The notes: generated from the letters alone by a model not told the origin. DNA of 64,000 nucleotides from Methanolobus zinderi (GCF_013388255.1 NZ_CP058215.1:806001-870000), one strand, 5' to 3'. Numbered from the stretch's first letter, positions 25,772-37,410 are shown. Numbers and translations are program-made.

Positions 25772-28700
25772 AACTTCATTGAGTAGAGCTTCGCTTTCAA
25801 GCAGTTTGTTTTCTGCAATTTTGTGCTCAGTGATATCCTGCAATGTGCCGGTGATTTTAACGACCTTTCCATCTACCACTTTCGGATAACCGCTTGTTCT
25901 GACCCACTTATTGTTTCCTTTAGCAGTTACAAACTCCAGCTCAAGCTCATATGGTTCAGCATTTTCAATGGCATCATTTACTGCCTTTTCAATTATCTCC
26001 CTTGATTCAGGAGGGTAATATGATAAGCCATCTTCAACACTTGCTGCCCTATCTGTATCCAGCTCATGTATCTTTGCAACTTCAGGTGTCCATGTAGTTT
26101 CACCAGATATGAGGTCCAGTTCCCATCCGCCAATTTTACCTATCCGACTGACTTCACTGAGAAGCTTTTTATTTTCAAGCAGTTTGTCTTGTGCTTGTTT
26201 TCTTTCAGTTATATCTTCTGTTACGATAACAATGCCACCAATGGCTCCACTGGCTGTTTTCCAAGGTCTGACCTCCCAGCGTACCCATTCTGCACTTCCA
26301 TTAGCCCGCACAATATAATCTTCATCTTTTCGGACAACTTCGCCATTCAAAGCACGGCGATGTGCCTCTTTGTGTTCTTCTTTTAAATACGGAAAAAGAT
26401 CATAATGGGATATTCCGATAATATTCCTGTCAGCAAGAGAATATTTATCGATCCAGTAACGGCTCACTGCCACATGTCGCATATCACGGTCCAGCATTGC
26501 CATTGCGACAGGTGCATGTTCTATAAATGATCTAAGTTTTTCCTCACTCTCAATGAGTTTATTCTCATCATTTTTGCGTTGCGTGATGTCCTGGAATGAT
26601 CCGGTTACCTTTACAACTTTTCCATTTTCCATCGTTGGGCGTCCGATCGTCCTGACCCATTTATGATTGCCTTTTGGAGTAGTTAATTCAAGCTCAAGAT
26701 CATATGCTTCTGCTTTTTCTATAGCATCGTTGAATGCTTTTTCCACACTTTTCCTTGAAACAGTAGAATAGAATTCCAGTGTATTTCCATAAGCAAGTTC
26801 GAAGTCAGGCTCCAGGTCAAATATCTTGTAAATCTCAGGCGTCCACTTAACGGCTCCAGTTGCCACATCAAAGTCCCATCCTCCAACTCTGGAGAGTATC
26901 CCTACTTCATTCAGGAGAGATTCACTTTGACGTAATTTTTCCTCATTATGTTTACGCTCTGTGATATCTCTACCAACGCCCACAACTCCGATGAGTTTCC
27001 CATCTTGATCATACATGGGACATTTTCTGGTTTCCAGATATTCTTCGTGTCCATCAATTGCATAGGTGATGAATTCCTCATTAACTAAAGGCCTGCCAGC
27101 TTCTAGTGCCTCTATGTCTTTCTGTCTGAATAGATCAGCAAGTTCCTTATCAACAAAATCATAGTCGGTCTTTCCAACGATTTCCTCTTCCTTTGCACCA
27201 AAGAAGCCCTCAAATTTGGTATTACATGAAAGGTATACTCCGTTGACATCCTTTTGCCATACAAGATCAGGAATAGTATTTATCAATGTGCGCAGTTGAC
27301 TTTCACTATTCTTTAGTGCTGTCTCTATATTTTTGCGTTCGGTCACATCATGGAATACGGCAGCAGCAATGTCCTCTTCTACGGGATATGCAGCAATACT
27401 GAGGTGTTTTTCCAGTTCTTCAGAATAAATTTCAACATTGAGTGGACTTCCGCTCAGTATCACATCTCTGTGCAGATGGATAAAGGTGTTCTCCCTTTCC
27501 TCGATCCCGGGATACACTTCAGTTGCACGTCTTCCTACTACCTGCTCGAGTCTTAATCCGGTATGTACCTCAAAAGCACTGTTCACATCCAGAAAAATGA
27601 AATCAACCGGATATCCGTTCTCATCTCTGATGCTTTTCGTGACAAGTATGCCATTCATGTTGTTCTCGAAAAGACCACGGTATTTTCTTTCACTTTCCTG
27701 AAGTGCAATTTCAGCCTGTTTACGATTGGTTACATCCTGCATTGTACCTGTTATTTTCACAGCCTTACCATCAACCACTTTTGGACGGCCACTTACCCTG
27801 ACCCACTTACGATTGTCTTTTGCAGTGATCAATTCCAGTTCAAGGTCATATGGTTCTGCCTTTTTGATAGCATCGTTGAATGCTTTTTCAATGATCTTTC
27901 TTGAGTCCGCTGAATAAAAATCAAGAGCATCTGCGACACTTATGTCGGAGTTGAGTTCCACTTCATGGATCCTGTAAACCTCGGGGGTCCATTTGCCGGT
28001 TCCACTTGCCACATCATACTCCCATCCTCCTATCTTAGCAATGGTTCCTACCTCATTCAGAAGGGCTTCACTTTCTTTTAGTGCGACTTCAGCTTCTTTT
28101 CTTTCAGTGATATTCTCTGAGAAGATGATAATTCCGCCAATGGTGCCATCAGCTGCTTTCCATGGCCTGACCTCCCAGCGTGACCATATCTCATTTGCAT
28201 CAGGTAGTTTAACAAAGTCTTCTTCTTTGCGGACAATTTCTCCTTTCAGGGCTCGCTGATGTGCTTCCTTGATTTCATCACTCAGATTAGGGTATAGTTC
28301 ATAATGTGACAGGCCGATGATATTTTCAGTAGCGCTGGTATCTTCAAGCCATCTACGACTTACGGCTATATGTCGCATATCTCGGTCTAACATCGCTAAC
28401 GACACCGGGGCATGTTCTATGAACAACCTAAGTTTTTCTTCACTCTCAATCAGTTTGTTCTCAGCATTTTTTCTTTCAGTGATATCCTGGAAAACACTAG
28501 CAACAATATTCTCTTCAACTCTGTAGGCATTGATATTGTAGTGTCTTTTTAAGTACTCTGAATATGTTTCAATACTGGTAGGAATTCCGGTAAGTGCCAC
28601 CTTCTTGTGCAGATTAAAGGCAGTATTTTTCTTTTTATCAATACCTGGCAACACTTCAGTCACACGCTTTCCTATTACATCTTCGTCTTTGAGACCTGTA

Positions 28701-30742
28701 TGTTTCTCAAAAGCATTATTTACTTCCTGAAAAACATAATTTATTGGACATCCTTTTTCATCCGTGATAATTTCCGTTATCACTATGCCGCTAATATTGT
28801 TCTCAAAAAGTCCACGGTATTTTCTTTCACTCTCTCTGAGTGCTTCTTCTGCTTTTTTCTGTTTGCTGATATTCCTGAACTCAGTAACCCTTACCTCTTT
28901 TCCTTTGTAGGGTATATTTCTTGATTCCAGCCTGATATGATATTCACTGCCATTTTTACAATGTAGCATTGCTTCATACGGTTTCTCATAACCACTACGT
29001 ATCTTTTCCATCACTTCATCCCGGTCTTTTTCTGCTATGAGAAGCATACCGTTCATTCCTATCAGCTCTTCCTGGGAATAACCTGTCATGTCGGAAAGAC
29101 CCTGGTTGCATTCAAGGATCAAACCCCTGTCATGGATGCCGATTCCTCCAAAGGATGCGTTGTGAAGTGCTTTGAACCTTTCTTCGCTTTCCAGTAATTC
29201 CTTTTCTGCCCTTTTGCGTTCAGTGATATCCCTTATTGCTGCCACACGAACCCGGCGTCCCTTATAATTTACATCATAGGATTCAACTTCTGCCGGATAC
29301 AGGGTACCATCCTTTCTGATAGCTCGGACTTCATAGGGTTGTGCAACCTTATTTTTCATCTGTTCTATGGTGATTTCAATATCATCGGGATGGACAGCCA
29401 GTTCCAGGATATTGTTTCCCAGTATTTCTTCTTTTGAATATCCTGTTATACGGCATATGGCATCGTTTGCATAGATCACGACACCATTATCGTGAAAGAT
29501 AACACCCTCAAAGGAGGCGTCAGCAAGCATCTGGTATTTTTCCTGGTTCTCTGCCAGCTCTTGTTCTATTTGTTTATTTTTAGTAACGTCTCTGGCTATT
29601 GCTTCAAATGCTACGACCTTTCCATTTTCATCATAATGCCAGAGGCTCTTTTGTTCGATCCAGACTACATCCCCCTCTTTTTTTATCCAGCGGAAAGTGT
29701 AAGTGGTTCTCTCGTTATGTTCTTTCAATATATTCTTTGTATCAGGCAGATCGTCAGGATGCATTATCTTGAAAGGCAGGTCCGGGTCTTCATAGAATTC
29801 TTCGGGAGTGTAACCGGATATTCTTGTGACGGCGGGACTGATGTAAGTGAATCGCCTTTTTGGGACATATTCATAGCTGTATACTATATCGTCAGCATTT
29901 TCGGCAAGTGTCCGGAATCGCTTTTCGCTTTTCCTGAGCTTTTCTTCCATCAACTTACGCTCGGTAATATCCTCAAAAACACCAACAACAATGTTCTTCT
30001 CTACTGGATATGCAGTGACACTAAGATGTCTCTTTAATTCTTCAGAATATAATTCAACATTTATAGGGGTCCCATTAAGTACTACATCCCGATGTATATC
30101 GATAAAGGTGTTTTTCCTGTTTTCGATACCAGGATATACTTCAGTTGCATGCTTTCCTATTACATCTTCAGCTTTCAAGCCGCTATGTGTCTCAAAGGCA
30201 TCATTCACTTCCAGAAAAATGAAATCGACCGGATATCCGTTCCCATCTCTGACGCTTTTCGTGACAAGTATGCCACTAATATTGTTCTCAAAAAGCTCAC
30301 GGTACTTTTTTTCGCTCTGTACTATGGCTTCCTCTGAAGTTATCTCTTGTTTCTTTGTATCAGTAATCCTGGTTATTGTAAAACAGAGACGTTCCTTATC
30401 TTCAACTATTAAAGGAATACAATGAACATCAACATTACACCGGGATCCATCTGCAAGCCTATGTTCGAAAAGGCAATGATCGAGTTTTTCATCCTTTGCC
30501 CTTTGGATCTTAGCTATTAGTTCCTGCTCCGGTAAAATACTAAAATCGGATATTTTTTTACTGATAATCTCTTCCCGTGACCATCCGTAAAAGTTACATG
30601 CGGCACTGTTTGCATCCACGATTTCAAGACTTGCGGAGTCTATAAGAAGCATAGCTGCATGATTGTTATCAAATAATGCTCTGTATCCGGTCGGATAGTC
30701 ACCCCAAAGGCTATCCGCCGGCTTGTGTTCATCTTTCCCCAT
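25766..30742 (-). pseudogene. N-terminal part of the giant multi-PAS sensor kinase, interrupted by the composite transposon
   Basis: 1,658 codons that end EALLNEVQ and then stop inside the IS terminal repeat. It starts MGKDEHKPADSLWG and has no signal peptide or membrane helix, so it was a cytoplasmic sensor. About 13 PAS units can be counted, each usually closed by an ITERK-type PAC sequence. Several unit types recur: YRxLFENNxxGI (three or more), LNEVGxIxKxGGW (three), IEHAPVxxAMLDRDMRH (two). Recurrence points to duplication of PAS blocks. The HisKA-HATPase-REC-HPt part is at 15,731-18,060. Alone, this half has no kinase domain. Confidence 0.9.
25772..25776. repeat. target-site duplication, right copy (AACTT)
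   Basis: Matches 18056-18060 on the other side of the composite transposon. It belongs to the original kinase gene, where it reads as part of the Glu-Val codons before GRIGKIGGW. Confidence 0.75.
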
Positions 30743-31072
30743 TAATGTCCCTTCCCACAGTTATCATTTCAGCTCCACATCAGATCATCTTTTCTCTAAG
30801 ATGTCAGATCGAATGTGAACTGTTTTGTCATGTTTATAACCACTCCTCTGGCAGGTATATTTCATGATACAGCTTAAATGATTAAATGTTACGCACATCT
30901 AAATCACTATATAATTACTTTCCCTGGTTCAGATACAATCAACAATATATTATTCTCAGTTATATCATATCTATTTATTCTTTCAAGCTTACTTGTCCGG
31001 AATTGCATTCAGAACTTTGTTCCCACTCATAATTTCTGAACGAACTATAACTCAAACCTGTATCCTTTAGTA
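30743..31072. other. intergenic region upstream of the giant kinase
   Basis: About 330 bases, AT-rich. On the minus strand TTATATAG at 30907-30914 is a fair TATA box about 165 bases before the kinase start. No ORF or repeat is evident. Confidence 0.45.
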
Positions 31073-31144
31073 AGCCCCCGGGGGGATTTGAACCCCCGAC
31101 CTGCTGATTACGAATCAGCCGCTATACCGCTAAGCCACAGAGGC
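31073..31144 (-). tRNA. tRNA-Thr (anticodon CGT)
   Basis: The cloverleaf has a 7-bp acceptor stem GCCTCTG/CGGGGGC (with G-T pairs), an anticodon stem GCTGA/TCAGC around loop TTCGTAA, and a T stem GGGGG/CCCCC with loop TTCAAAT. Loop positions 34-36 are CGT, reading ACG (Thr). The discriminator is T, as in archaeal tRNA-Thr. No CCA is encoded and there is no intron. Confidence 0.93.
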
Positions 31145-31207
31145 ACTGTGAGCGAACCCTATAATCGTATCCAGTGATTTAATCATTTCGCTTATTCCCT
31201 GTCAATA

Positions 31208-32209
31208 TCATATAATTTTGACCTCGATACAGACATTGAACTGGTGGGGAGCATAAGAGCGGACAACACGCTGATCAATCAACTTGATCCGGCGGTCTGC
31301 GCGCCCGGCAGCCTCTTCTATAAGCTTTAAAGAGCTGTCAAACAGCTCATCTTCCGGTGTGATGTCATAATAGTGGATCACTGCACCGGGTGCACATACC
31401 TTTATTGCAGCATCAAGAAAATCCTGTGCGTTGTGTGGCAGGTTCATGATCACATGATCGGCAACCCGGCCCAGTTTTTCGGCTTGCAGATTTGCGTCGC
31501 CTTCTATGGCTTCCACGTTGCTGGCCGAGTTCAATTCTATATTATTTTTCAAAAACTCTACTGCATCGGGATTTTTGTCGATGGCAATAACGCGTATGTC
31601 GGGACTTTTTTTAGCTATCATTATACTGTAGGGTCCGACACCTGCAAACATATCGACTACTGTCTGTCCTTCTTTGACCTGCTCCAGTATGCGTGAGCGC
31701 TCCGTAGCCAGACGGGGCGTAAAATAAGCCCTTTCAAGGTCGATATGATATCTGCATCCGTATTCCTTGTGAATCGTATCTGTCCTGTCCTCTCCCGCAA
31801 CTGTACTGAACCTGCGGGTCCTGAATTCTCCCTCCACAGGTCCGAGGGCTGCAAGTACGGTTTTGACATTTTTCTTTACCTTCATGATGGCATCAGCCAC
31901 CTCCTCAGGTTCTGTAATGTCATCCTCAATAAGCGCAATATCGCCCACAACTTCAAAATGGGGAACTTCATCCAGAAGGTCCTCAAGTTTCAATTGTCCT
32001 TTCTGCTCCTCGAAATCATATTCTGTAACTTTGAAATTTCCCGGTATATCCTCAAGGGACTCTGCATCTGCTTCTTCTGTCAGAGGCAGGTACAGGTACT
32101 CTCCTTCGGAGCCGATTCGTGCGGAATTATCCAGTATCTCCCTTTCAATTAATTCCCTGCGGATCGGCTCGCCTTCTTTTTTCAAAACCCTGATACACGT
32201 TTTCCTCAT
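31208..32209 (-). CDS. trm5: tRNA (guanine37-N1)-methyltransferase Trm5
   Basis: Trm5 makes m1G37 next to the anticodon using S-adenosylmethionine, which prevents +1 frameshifting. About 333 residues from ATG 32209, 7 bases after AGGTG; ATG 32215 overlaps the stop of the upstream gene and is too close to that site. The N-terminal D1/D2 region is followed by the class I methyltransferase core, DMFAGVGPYSIMIAK, IDKNPDAVEFLKNNI, and the catalytic MNLPHNAQDFLD. Family length and order are normal. Confidence 0.92.
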   Translation of the reverse strand: MRKTCIRVLKKEGEPIRRELIEREILDNSARIGSEGEYLYLPLTEEADAESLEDIPGNFKVTEYDFEEQKGQLKLEDLLDEVPHFEVVGDIALIEDDITEPEEVADAIMKVKKNVKTVLAALGPVEGEFRTRRFSTVAGEDRTDTIHKEYGCRYHIDLERAYFTPRLATERSRILEQVKEGQTVVDMFAGVGPYSIMIAKKSPDIRVIAIDKNPDAVEFLKNNIELNSASNVEAIEGDANLQAEKLGRVADHVIMNLPHNAQDFLDAAIKVCAPGAVIHYYDITPEDELFDSSLKLIEEAAGRADRRIKLIDQRVVRSYAPHQFNVCIEVKII

Positions 32210-32211
32210 GT

Positions 32212-32832
32212 TCATACACCTATGATAAACCATGACCCGAACAGGACAAGGAACAGCCCGCAAGACATCAGTACCCTTTCATAAAGCTTTGGTGACATGA
32301 GCTTCTTTCCCCTGCTAAAGGATGCGGAAACAAAAGTGAAGTAGCCAAGATCGGCTGTCCAATGCCCGATAACAAACATTGCCGCGGCAAACATGCTGAT
32401 CTCAAGTCCTCGTAATACAAGTGCACTGCCGGCAGCAAGCCACCATATCCAGAAGTATGGATTTGATGCTGACGTGACAATTCCCGCAAGAATGGGGCTT
32501 GTACTCGTTCCTGTATGTTCGTTTATCGGATCAGACGCTTTTTTTGCCCCTCTGATCGTGAGTAAGCCGAAAATTATCAGTGTGGCTCCTCCAATGATGG
32601 AGATCGCAAGAATAGTATTGTCACTTACAGCTGTAATCCCGTATAATATCAGTATGCAGATCACCAGCTCAAGAGCAGCGTGACCAAGGACCAGTTCCGG
32701 GCCTGCTCTCCATCCTTTTTTCAGGGATGTATCTATTGTGGCAAAAAGCATCGGACCGGGTACAAGTGCACCTGTCATTCCCACAGCAAAACCTATGGCC
32801 AGCATCTCAAATAATTCCAGCATGGTCGACAC
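32212..32832 (-). CDS. LysE/RhtB-family exporter
   Basis: 206 residues, about six membrane helices. The family signature GMTGALVPGPMLFATIDTSLKKGWRAG lies near residue 18-44, and SNPYFWIWWLAAG follows in the second half. LysE-type proteins export amino acids or related metabolites; the substrate here is not known. It overlaps trm5 closely and probably shares its transcript. Confidence 0.85.
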   Translation of the reverse strand: MSTMLELFEMLAIGFAVGMTGALVPGPMLFATIDTSLKKGWRAGPELVLGHAALELVICILILYGITAVSDNTILAISIIGGATLIIFGLLTIRGAKKASDPINEHTGTSTSPILAGIVTSASNPYFWIWWLAAGSALVLRGLEISMFAAAMFVIGHWTADLGYFTFVSASFSRGKKLMSPKLYERVLMSCGLFLVLFGSWFIIGV

Positions 32833-32937
32833 TGCTTAATCGGATCAGTTGTTAAAAAAAGCTTTGGCAAAAAAGAATCAGAACAAAGGAAGCAGCATGG
32901 CTGTTCCCTTGTTTGTTGTATTTAATTACATGTGTGC

Positions 32938-33951
32938 TCAGAGAATGATCTCGATGTCGAGCTCTTCTGCAAGTTCCTTGTACCTGTTACGGATCGTGAC
33001 CTCGGTCACACCTGCAACATCGGCGACCTCGCGCTGTGTACGGCGCTCACCGCAAAGGATGGATGCGATGTAAATTGCTGCCGCTGCCACACCGGTTGGA
33101 CCACGTCCGCTTGTAAGCTCTTTCTCGGAAGCCTGCCTTAAGATCTCCACTCCTCTGGACTGCACTTCTCCTTTAAGGTTCAGTCCTGAACAGAATCTTG
33201 GTACATAGTCAATTGGTGAGGTTGGCATGAGCTTAAGCGACAGTTCCCTTGAGATGAAACGGTATGTTCTACCGATCTCTTTCCTGCTTACTCTTGATAC
33301 CTCTCCTATCTCATCAAGTGTCCTCGGGACACTGCACTGGCGGCATGCTGCATACAATGCTGCTGCTGCTACACCTTCAATACTCCTTCCACGGATAAGG
33401 TTCTTATCGACCGCTTTCCTGTAAACCACAGCAGCGGTTTCACGTACCGTCCTCGGAAGACCGAGTGCTGATGCCATACGGTCAAGTTCGGAAAGTGCGA
33501 ATGCAAGGTTACGCTCGGTAGCGTTACTCACACGTATCCTACGCTGCCATTTTCTCAGCCTGTAAAGCTGTGCCCTGTTCTTGGATGAGATGGACTTACC
33601 ATACGAGTCACGGTTCCTCCAGTCTATCATAGTGGAGAGACCCTTATCGTGGATGGTGTAGGTCATAGGCGCACCTACACGGGAGCGCTTCATTCTCTGA
33701 TCATGGTCAAATGCACGCCATTCAGGTCCTTCATCAACGAATTCTGCGTCAACTACCAGCCCACAATCAGCACATACGAGTTCGGCTCTCTCATAGTCCT
33801 GTACTAAACTGCGGCTCCCACACTCAGGACACTGGACCTTTGCCTTCTCAACTTCCATGTCCTTTTCTTTTTCTTTACGTGCTTTGATCATTGCACGTAT
33901 TTTCTCCCTTTCGGAGGTATCAGAATAACGTACTCTTTCGACTTCGACCAT
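32938..33951 (-). CDS. tfb: transcription initiation factor IIB (TFB)
   Basis: TFB recruits RNA polymerase to the TBP-bound promoter. About 337 residues from ATG 33951, which has AAAGGTGA 7 bases upstream; a GTG nine bases earlier overlaps that site. The N-terminal zinc ribbon has [10 protein letters not shown] and CADCGLVV. The B-finger region is [15 protein letters not shown]-like. Two cyclin repeats follow, with [14 protein letters not shown] and [14 protein letters not shown]-terminal helix-turn-helix ([21 protein letters not shown]) binds the BRE. The gene neighbours gar1, a common archaeal pairing. Confidence 0.95.
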   Translation of the reverse strand: MVEVERVRYSDTSEREKIRAMIKARKEKEKDMEVEKAKVQCPECGSRSLVQDYERAELVCADCGLVVDAEFVDEGPEWRAFDHDQRMKRSRVGAPMTYTIHDKGLSTMIDWRNRDSYGKSISSKNRAQLYRLRKWQRRIRVSNATERNLAFALSELDRMASALGLPRTVRETAAVVYRKAVDKNLIRGRSIEGVAAAALYAACRQCSVPRTLDEIGEVSRVSRKEIGRTYRFISRELSLKLMPTSPIDYVPRFCSGLNLKGEVQSRGVEILRQASEKELTSGRGPTGVAAAAIYIASILCGERRTQREVADVAGVTEVTIRNRYKELAEELDIEIIL

Positions 33952-34046
33952 TTCAATCACCTTTCATCATAGATATAAAATATATTCCCCAAGTTTTACA
34001 TTTCTCAATCAAGCTGCTATCTTCAATATCCAAAACTACCTTACTC

Positions 34047-34307
34047 TCACTGAACGTATACCCGGTCGTTGATCAGATTCTTCAGGTCAGGATCGGTTAA
34101 TCCCTTGTTCGGTTTCACAATAAAAAAAGGACAATCAACGGGTCCAAAGATTCCGGAGATCTTCCCTATTCTTTTTATCGATTTATCAAGAACAAAAGAG
34201 TTGATTCTAGGCATATCTCTTATGGATCCGGAGTATTTCTTTTCATTCCCTCTGATGATGATATCATCCTGCTTTGAAATATGTAGTATTTTACCCAGTC
34301 TTTTCAT
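34047..34307 (-). CDS. gar1: H/ACA ribonucleoprotein subunit Gar1
   Basis: 86 residues, a small RNP beta-barrel. MKRLGKILHIS, KRIGKISGIFGPVDCPFFIVKP are the family core read in pieces. Gar1 binds Cbf5 and helps pseudouridylation of rRNA. It lies upstream of tfb on the same strand, 95 bases away. Size and order agree with archaeal Gar1. Confidence 0.85.
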   Translation of the reverse strand: MKRLGKILHISKQDDIIIRGNEKKYSGSIRDMPRINSFVLDKSIKRIGKISGIFGPVDCPFFIVKPNKGLTDPDLKNLINDRVYVQ

Positions 34308-34578
34308 GTCTGTAGTATTTAGAATATTGTTTCCTTAATTTTATGTGGTCTCTATCTTACCCCCATACTATATATGGTTTGCGCAGGATTTTTAATATCA
34401 TAAGCAAATCTATACAAAAATATATCGTTGTTTTTCCGGATAAATTCCGGGCATTTTAATCACCGGTCAAGCCCTGATATGTCGTAGCAGACCACAAGTT
34501 TAAAGTTATAACAGGTCTATGTTGGCACGAATTATACTTTAATGATCCATCATATACCTTATGCATGGAGGAAATTCG

Positions 34579-37242
34579 GTGGCAGATAGAAAATTCGTAT
34601 ATTTTTTCGGGAACGAAGATACAGAAGGTAAAAATAGCATGAAAGATCTGCTGGGCGGCAAAGGTGCCAACCTGGCAGAAATGGCCAACCTGGGAATTCC
34701 GGTTCCTCCGGGCTTTACTATCACAACTGAGGTTTGTGTGCTCTACCTTGAAAAGGGAGCTTACCCTGATGGTGCACTCGATCAGGTCAATGACGCGATC
34801 GGGAACCTTGAAAGGGTAACAGGTAAGAAGTTCGGGGATGTGAATAATCCTTTACTGGTTTCGGTAAGGTCAGGTGCACGTGTCTCTATGCCTGGTATGA
34901 TGGATACTGTCCTTAATCTGGGTCTTAATGACGATACCGTGGAAGGTCTTGCAAAAAAAACAGGCAATGAAAGATTTGCATATGACAGTTATCGCAGATT
35001 CCTTGCAATGTTCGGAGATGTGGTGCTGGGCATAAAACATGAGAATTTCGAAAAGGTTCTTGAGGCCAAGAAAGAACAGCTCAATGTAAACCTTGACACG
35101 GAACTGACAGTGGATGCACTCAAAGAACTGGTGGAAGATTTCAAAGGGATAATCCGTAAGAAGACGGGTAATGATTTCCCCCAGGATCCACGTGAACAAC
35201 TTCAGATGGCAATTGATGCGGTATTCAATTCATGGAACAACCAGCGTGCCATAAAATACAGACAACTTAACAATATTCCCAAGGACTGGGGTACTGCTGT
35301 CAACGTACAGTCAATGGTCTATGGGAATATGGGCGAGACTTCCGGTACCGGTGTTGCCTTTACAAGGGATCCTGCAACAGGTAAGAAGGAATTCTTCGGT
35401 GAATATCTGATCAATGCACAGGGAGAAGACGTTGTGGCAGGTATCAGGACCCCACAGCCCATTGACACCCTCAAGCAGACAATGCCGGATGCTTATGCAC
35501 AGCTTGTCGACATCTACCAGAAACTTGAGAATCACTTCAAGGACATGCAGGATATCGAGTTTACCATTGAGGAAGGTAATCTGTACATGCTCCAGACCAG
35601 GACCGGTAAAAGGACTGCTGCAGCCGCCTTAAATATTGCTGTTGACATGGTCAATGAAGGTCTCATTGACAAAAGAACAGCTCTTACAAGGGTAAAACCG
35701 GAGCAGATCGACCAGCTGTTGCATCCTATGATCGATCCGGAGTCCGAATATGAGATCATTGCCACAGGTCTGCCTGCATCACCGGGTGCTGCTGTGGGTA
35801 AGGTTGTTTTCACTGCCGAGCACGCTGAGGAAATGGCTGCCATGGAAGAAAAAGTAATTCTGGTCAGGGCTGAAACCTCTCCTGAAGATATTGGAGGTAT
35901 GGATGCGGCTCAGGGAATACTTACGGTCCGTGGCGGTATGACATCACACGCTGCAGTTGTTGCCAGAGGTATGGGAAAACCCTGTGTGGCAGGCTGTGGT
36001 GCTGTGAGTATAGATATGACTGAAAAGGTCTTTACCATTGACGAGCTCCAGATAAGCGAGGGTGAATTCATCTCAATTGATGGTGCAAAAGGATGTGTCA
36101 TCAAGGGAGAGGTGGACCTCATAACTCCCGGAGTTACCGGGGAACTGGAAACCCTGCTCACATGGGCCGATGAAGTAAGAAAGATGGGAGTCAGGACAAA
36201 TGCCGACACTCCCCATGATGCACTTGTTGCAAGGGAATTCGGTGCAGAAGGTATCGGTCTGTGCAGAACGGAGCACATGTTTTTCGGAGATGACCGGATA
36301 CCTGTTGTCAGGGAAATGATCCTTGCGGAAGATGAAGAGACCAGAAAGAAGGCTCTCAATAAACTCCTGCCAATGCAAAGGGAGGATTTCATAGGAATTT
36401 TCCGTGTAATGGAAGGCTATCCCGTAACCATACGCCTGCTTGATCCGCCACTTCACGAGTTCCTGCCAAAATATGATGAACTGGCTGAAAAGTTAAGGGA
36501 ACTCGAAGCTACCATGTCGGATGCCAACATGAATGAGATCAATGATCTCAAGGATGTGATGGAACGTGTGGAATCCCTTACAGAGATCAACCCCATGCTC
36601 GGTCACAGGGGTTGCCGCCTTGGTATCACATATCCCGAGATATATGAGATGCAGGTGCAGGCGATCGTTGAAGCCGCATGTGAACTCAAACATGAGGGTA
36701 TAGATATAGTACCTGAGATCATGATCCCGCTGATATGTCATGTGAACGAACTCAAATCTGTCAAAGAGCATATCGTAAATGTTGTTGAATCTGTTCTTAA
36801 GGATAAGAATGTTAAGATGGACTATCTGGTAGGTACCATGATCGAGCTTCCAAGGGCAGCACTGACAGCTGACCAGATTGCAGAGGAAGCTGATTTCTTC
36901 TCCTTTGGTACTAACGACCTGACACAGACAACATTCGGTTTCAGCAGGGATGATACAGGTAAGTTCCTCCCTTCATATGTTACAAACACCATCCTGGAAA
37001 GTGATCCGTTCGCAGTTCTTGATCAGGAGGGAGTTGGCCAGCTTGTCAGGATCGGTATTGAAAAAGGCCGCTCCACAAAGCCGGATATCAAGATCGGTAT
37101 CTGCGGTGAGCATGGGGGAGAACCAAGTTCTGTTAAGTTCGGCTACAGTATCGGACTGAACTATGTAAGCTGCTCTCCGTTCCGTGTGCCTATAGCCAGG
37201 CTTGCATCGGCACAGGCTGTAATTGAAAATGAGGAAGAATAA
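34579..37242 (+). CDS. ppdK: pyruvate, phosphate dikinase
   Basis: PPDK interconverts pyruvate, ATP and phosphate with phosphoenolpyruvate, AMP and pyrophosphate, linking acetyl-CoA carbon to gluconeogenesis. About 887 residues from GTG 34579, which has GGAGG 7 bases upstream; the ATG 34561 precedes that site. The N-terminal ATP-grasp has GGKGANLAEM and SVRSGARVSMPGMMDTVLNLG. The phosphohistidine swivel is GGMTSHAAVVARGMGKPC. The C-terminal TIM barrel has the GICGEHGGEPSS cysteine. Size is typical. A terminator follows. Confidence 0.96.
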   Translation: MADRKFVYFFGNEDTEGKNSMKDLLGGKGANLAEMANLGIPVPPGFTITTEVCVLYLEKGAYPDGALDQVNDAIGNLERVTGKKFGDVNNPLLVSVRSGARVSMPGMMDTVLNLGLNDDTVEGLAKKTGNERFAYDSYRRFLAMFGDVVLGIKHENFEKVLEAKKEQLNVNLDTELTVDALKELVEDFKGIIRKKTGNDFPQDPREQLQMAIDAVFNSWNNQRAIKYRQLNNIPKDWGTAVNVQSMVYGNMGETSGTGVAFTRDPATGKKEFFGEYLINAQGEDVVAGIRTPQPIDTLKQTMPDAYAQLVDIYQKLENHFKDMQDIEFTIEEGNLYMLQTRTGKRTAAAALNIAVDMVNEGLIDKRTALTRVKPEQIDQLLHPMIDPESEYEIIATGLPASPGAAVGKVVFTAEHAEEMAAMEEKVILVRAETSPEDIGGMDAAQGILTVRGGMTSHAAVVARGMGKPCVAGCGAVSIDMTEKVFTIDELQISEGEFISIDGAKGCVIKGEVDLITPGVTGELETLLTWADEVRKMGVRTNADTPHDALVAREFGAEGIGLCRTEHMFFGDDRIPVVREMILAEDEETRKKALNKLLPMQREDFIGIFRVMEGYPVTIRLLDPPLHEFLPKYDELAEKLRELEATMSDANMNEINDLKDVMERVESLTEINPMLGHRGCRLGITYPEIYEMQVQAIVEAACELKHEGIDIVPEIMIPLICHVNELKSVKEHIVNVVESVLKDKNVKMDYLVGTMIELPRAALTADQIAEEADFFSFGTNDLTQTTFGFSRDDTGKFLPSYVTNTILESDPFAVLDQEGVGQLVRIGIEKGRSTKPDIKIGICGEHGGEPSSVKFGYSIGLNYVSCSPFRVPIARLASAQAVIENEEE

Positions 37243-37255
37243 TTCTATAGTTTAG

Positions 37256-37277
37256 TGATACGGTCTTCTCCGTATCA
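37256..37277 (+). terminator. terminator of ppdK
   Basis: TGATACGG and CCGTATCA form a perfect 8-bp stem with a 6-nt loop, followed by TTTTAATT, 14 bases past the stop. Confidence 0.7.
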
Positions 37278-37410
37278 TTTTAATTCTAACGGCCATCCGG
37301 CATTTAAATTCCGGTGGTCGTATATGATTTTTATAACTTGCCACTTAGTAGTTCTTACTATTTTATGAACCGTGAGGTCATGAACTAAGTTGAAAAGATA
37401 AAAAGCTGAA

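Noticed and set aside
26000-30500. Regular repetition in the DNA, at first taken as a possible CRISPR or tandem repeat array
   Set aside because: The repeats are in coding frame and correspond to PAS/PAC units of one protein; units are long, diverged and without spacers.
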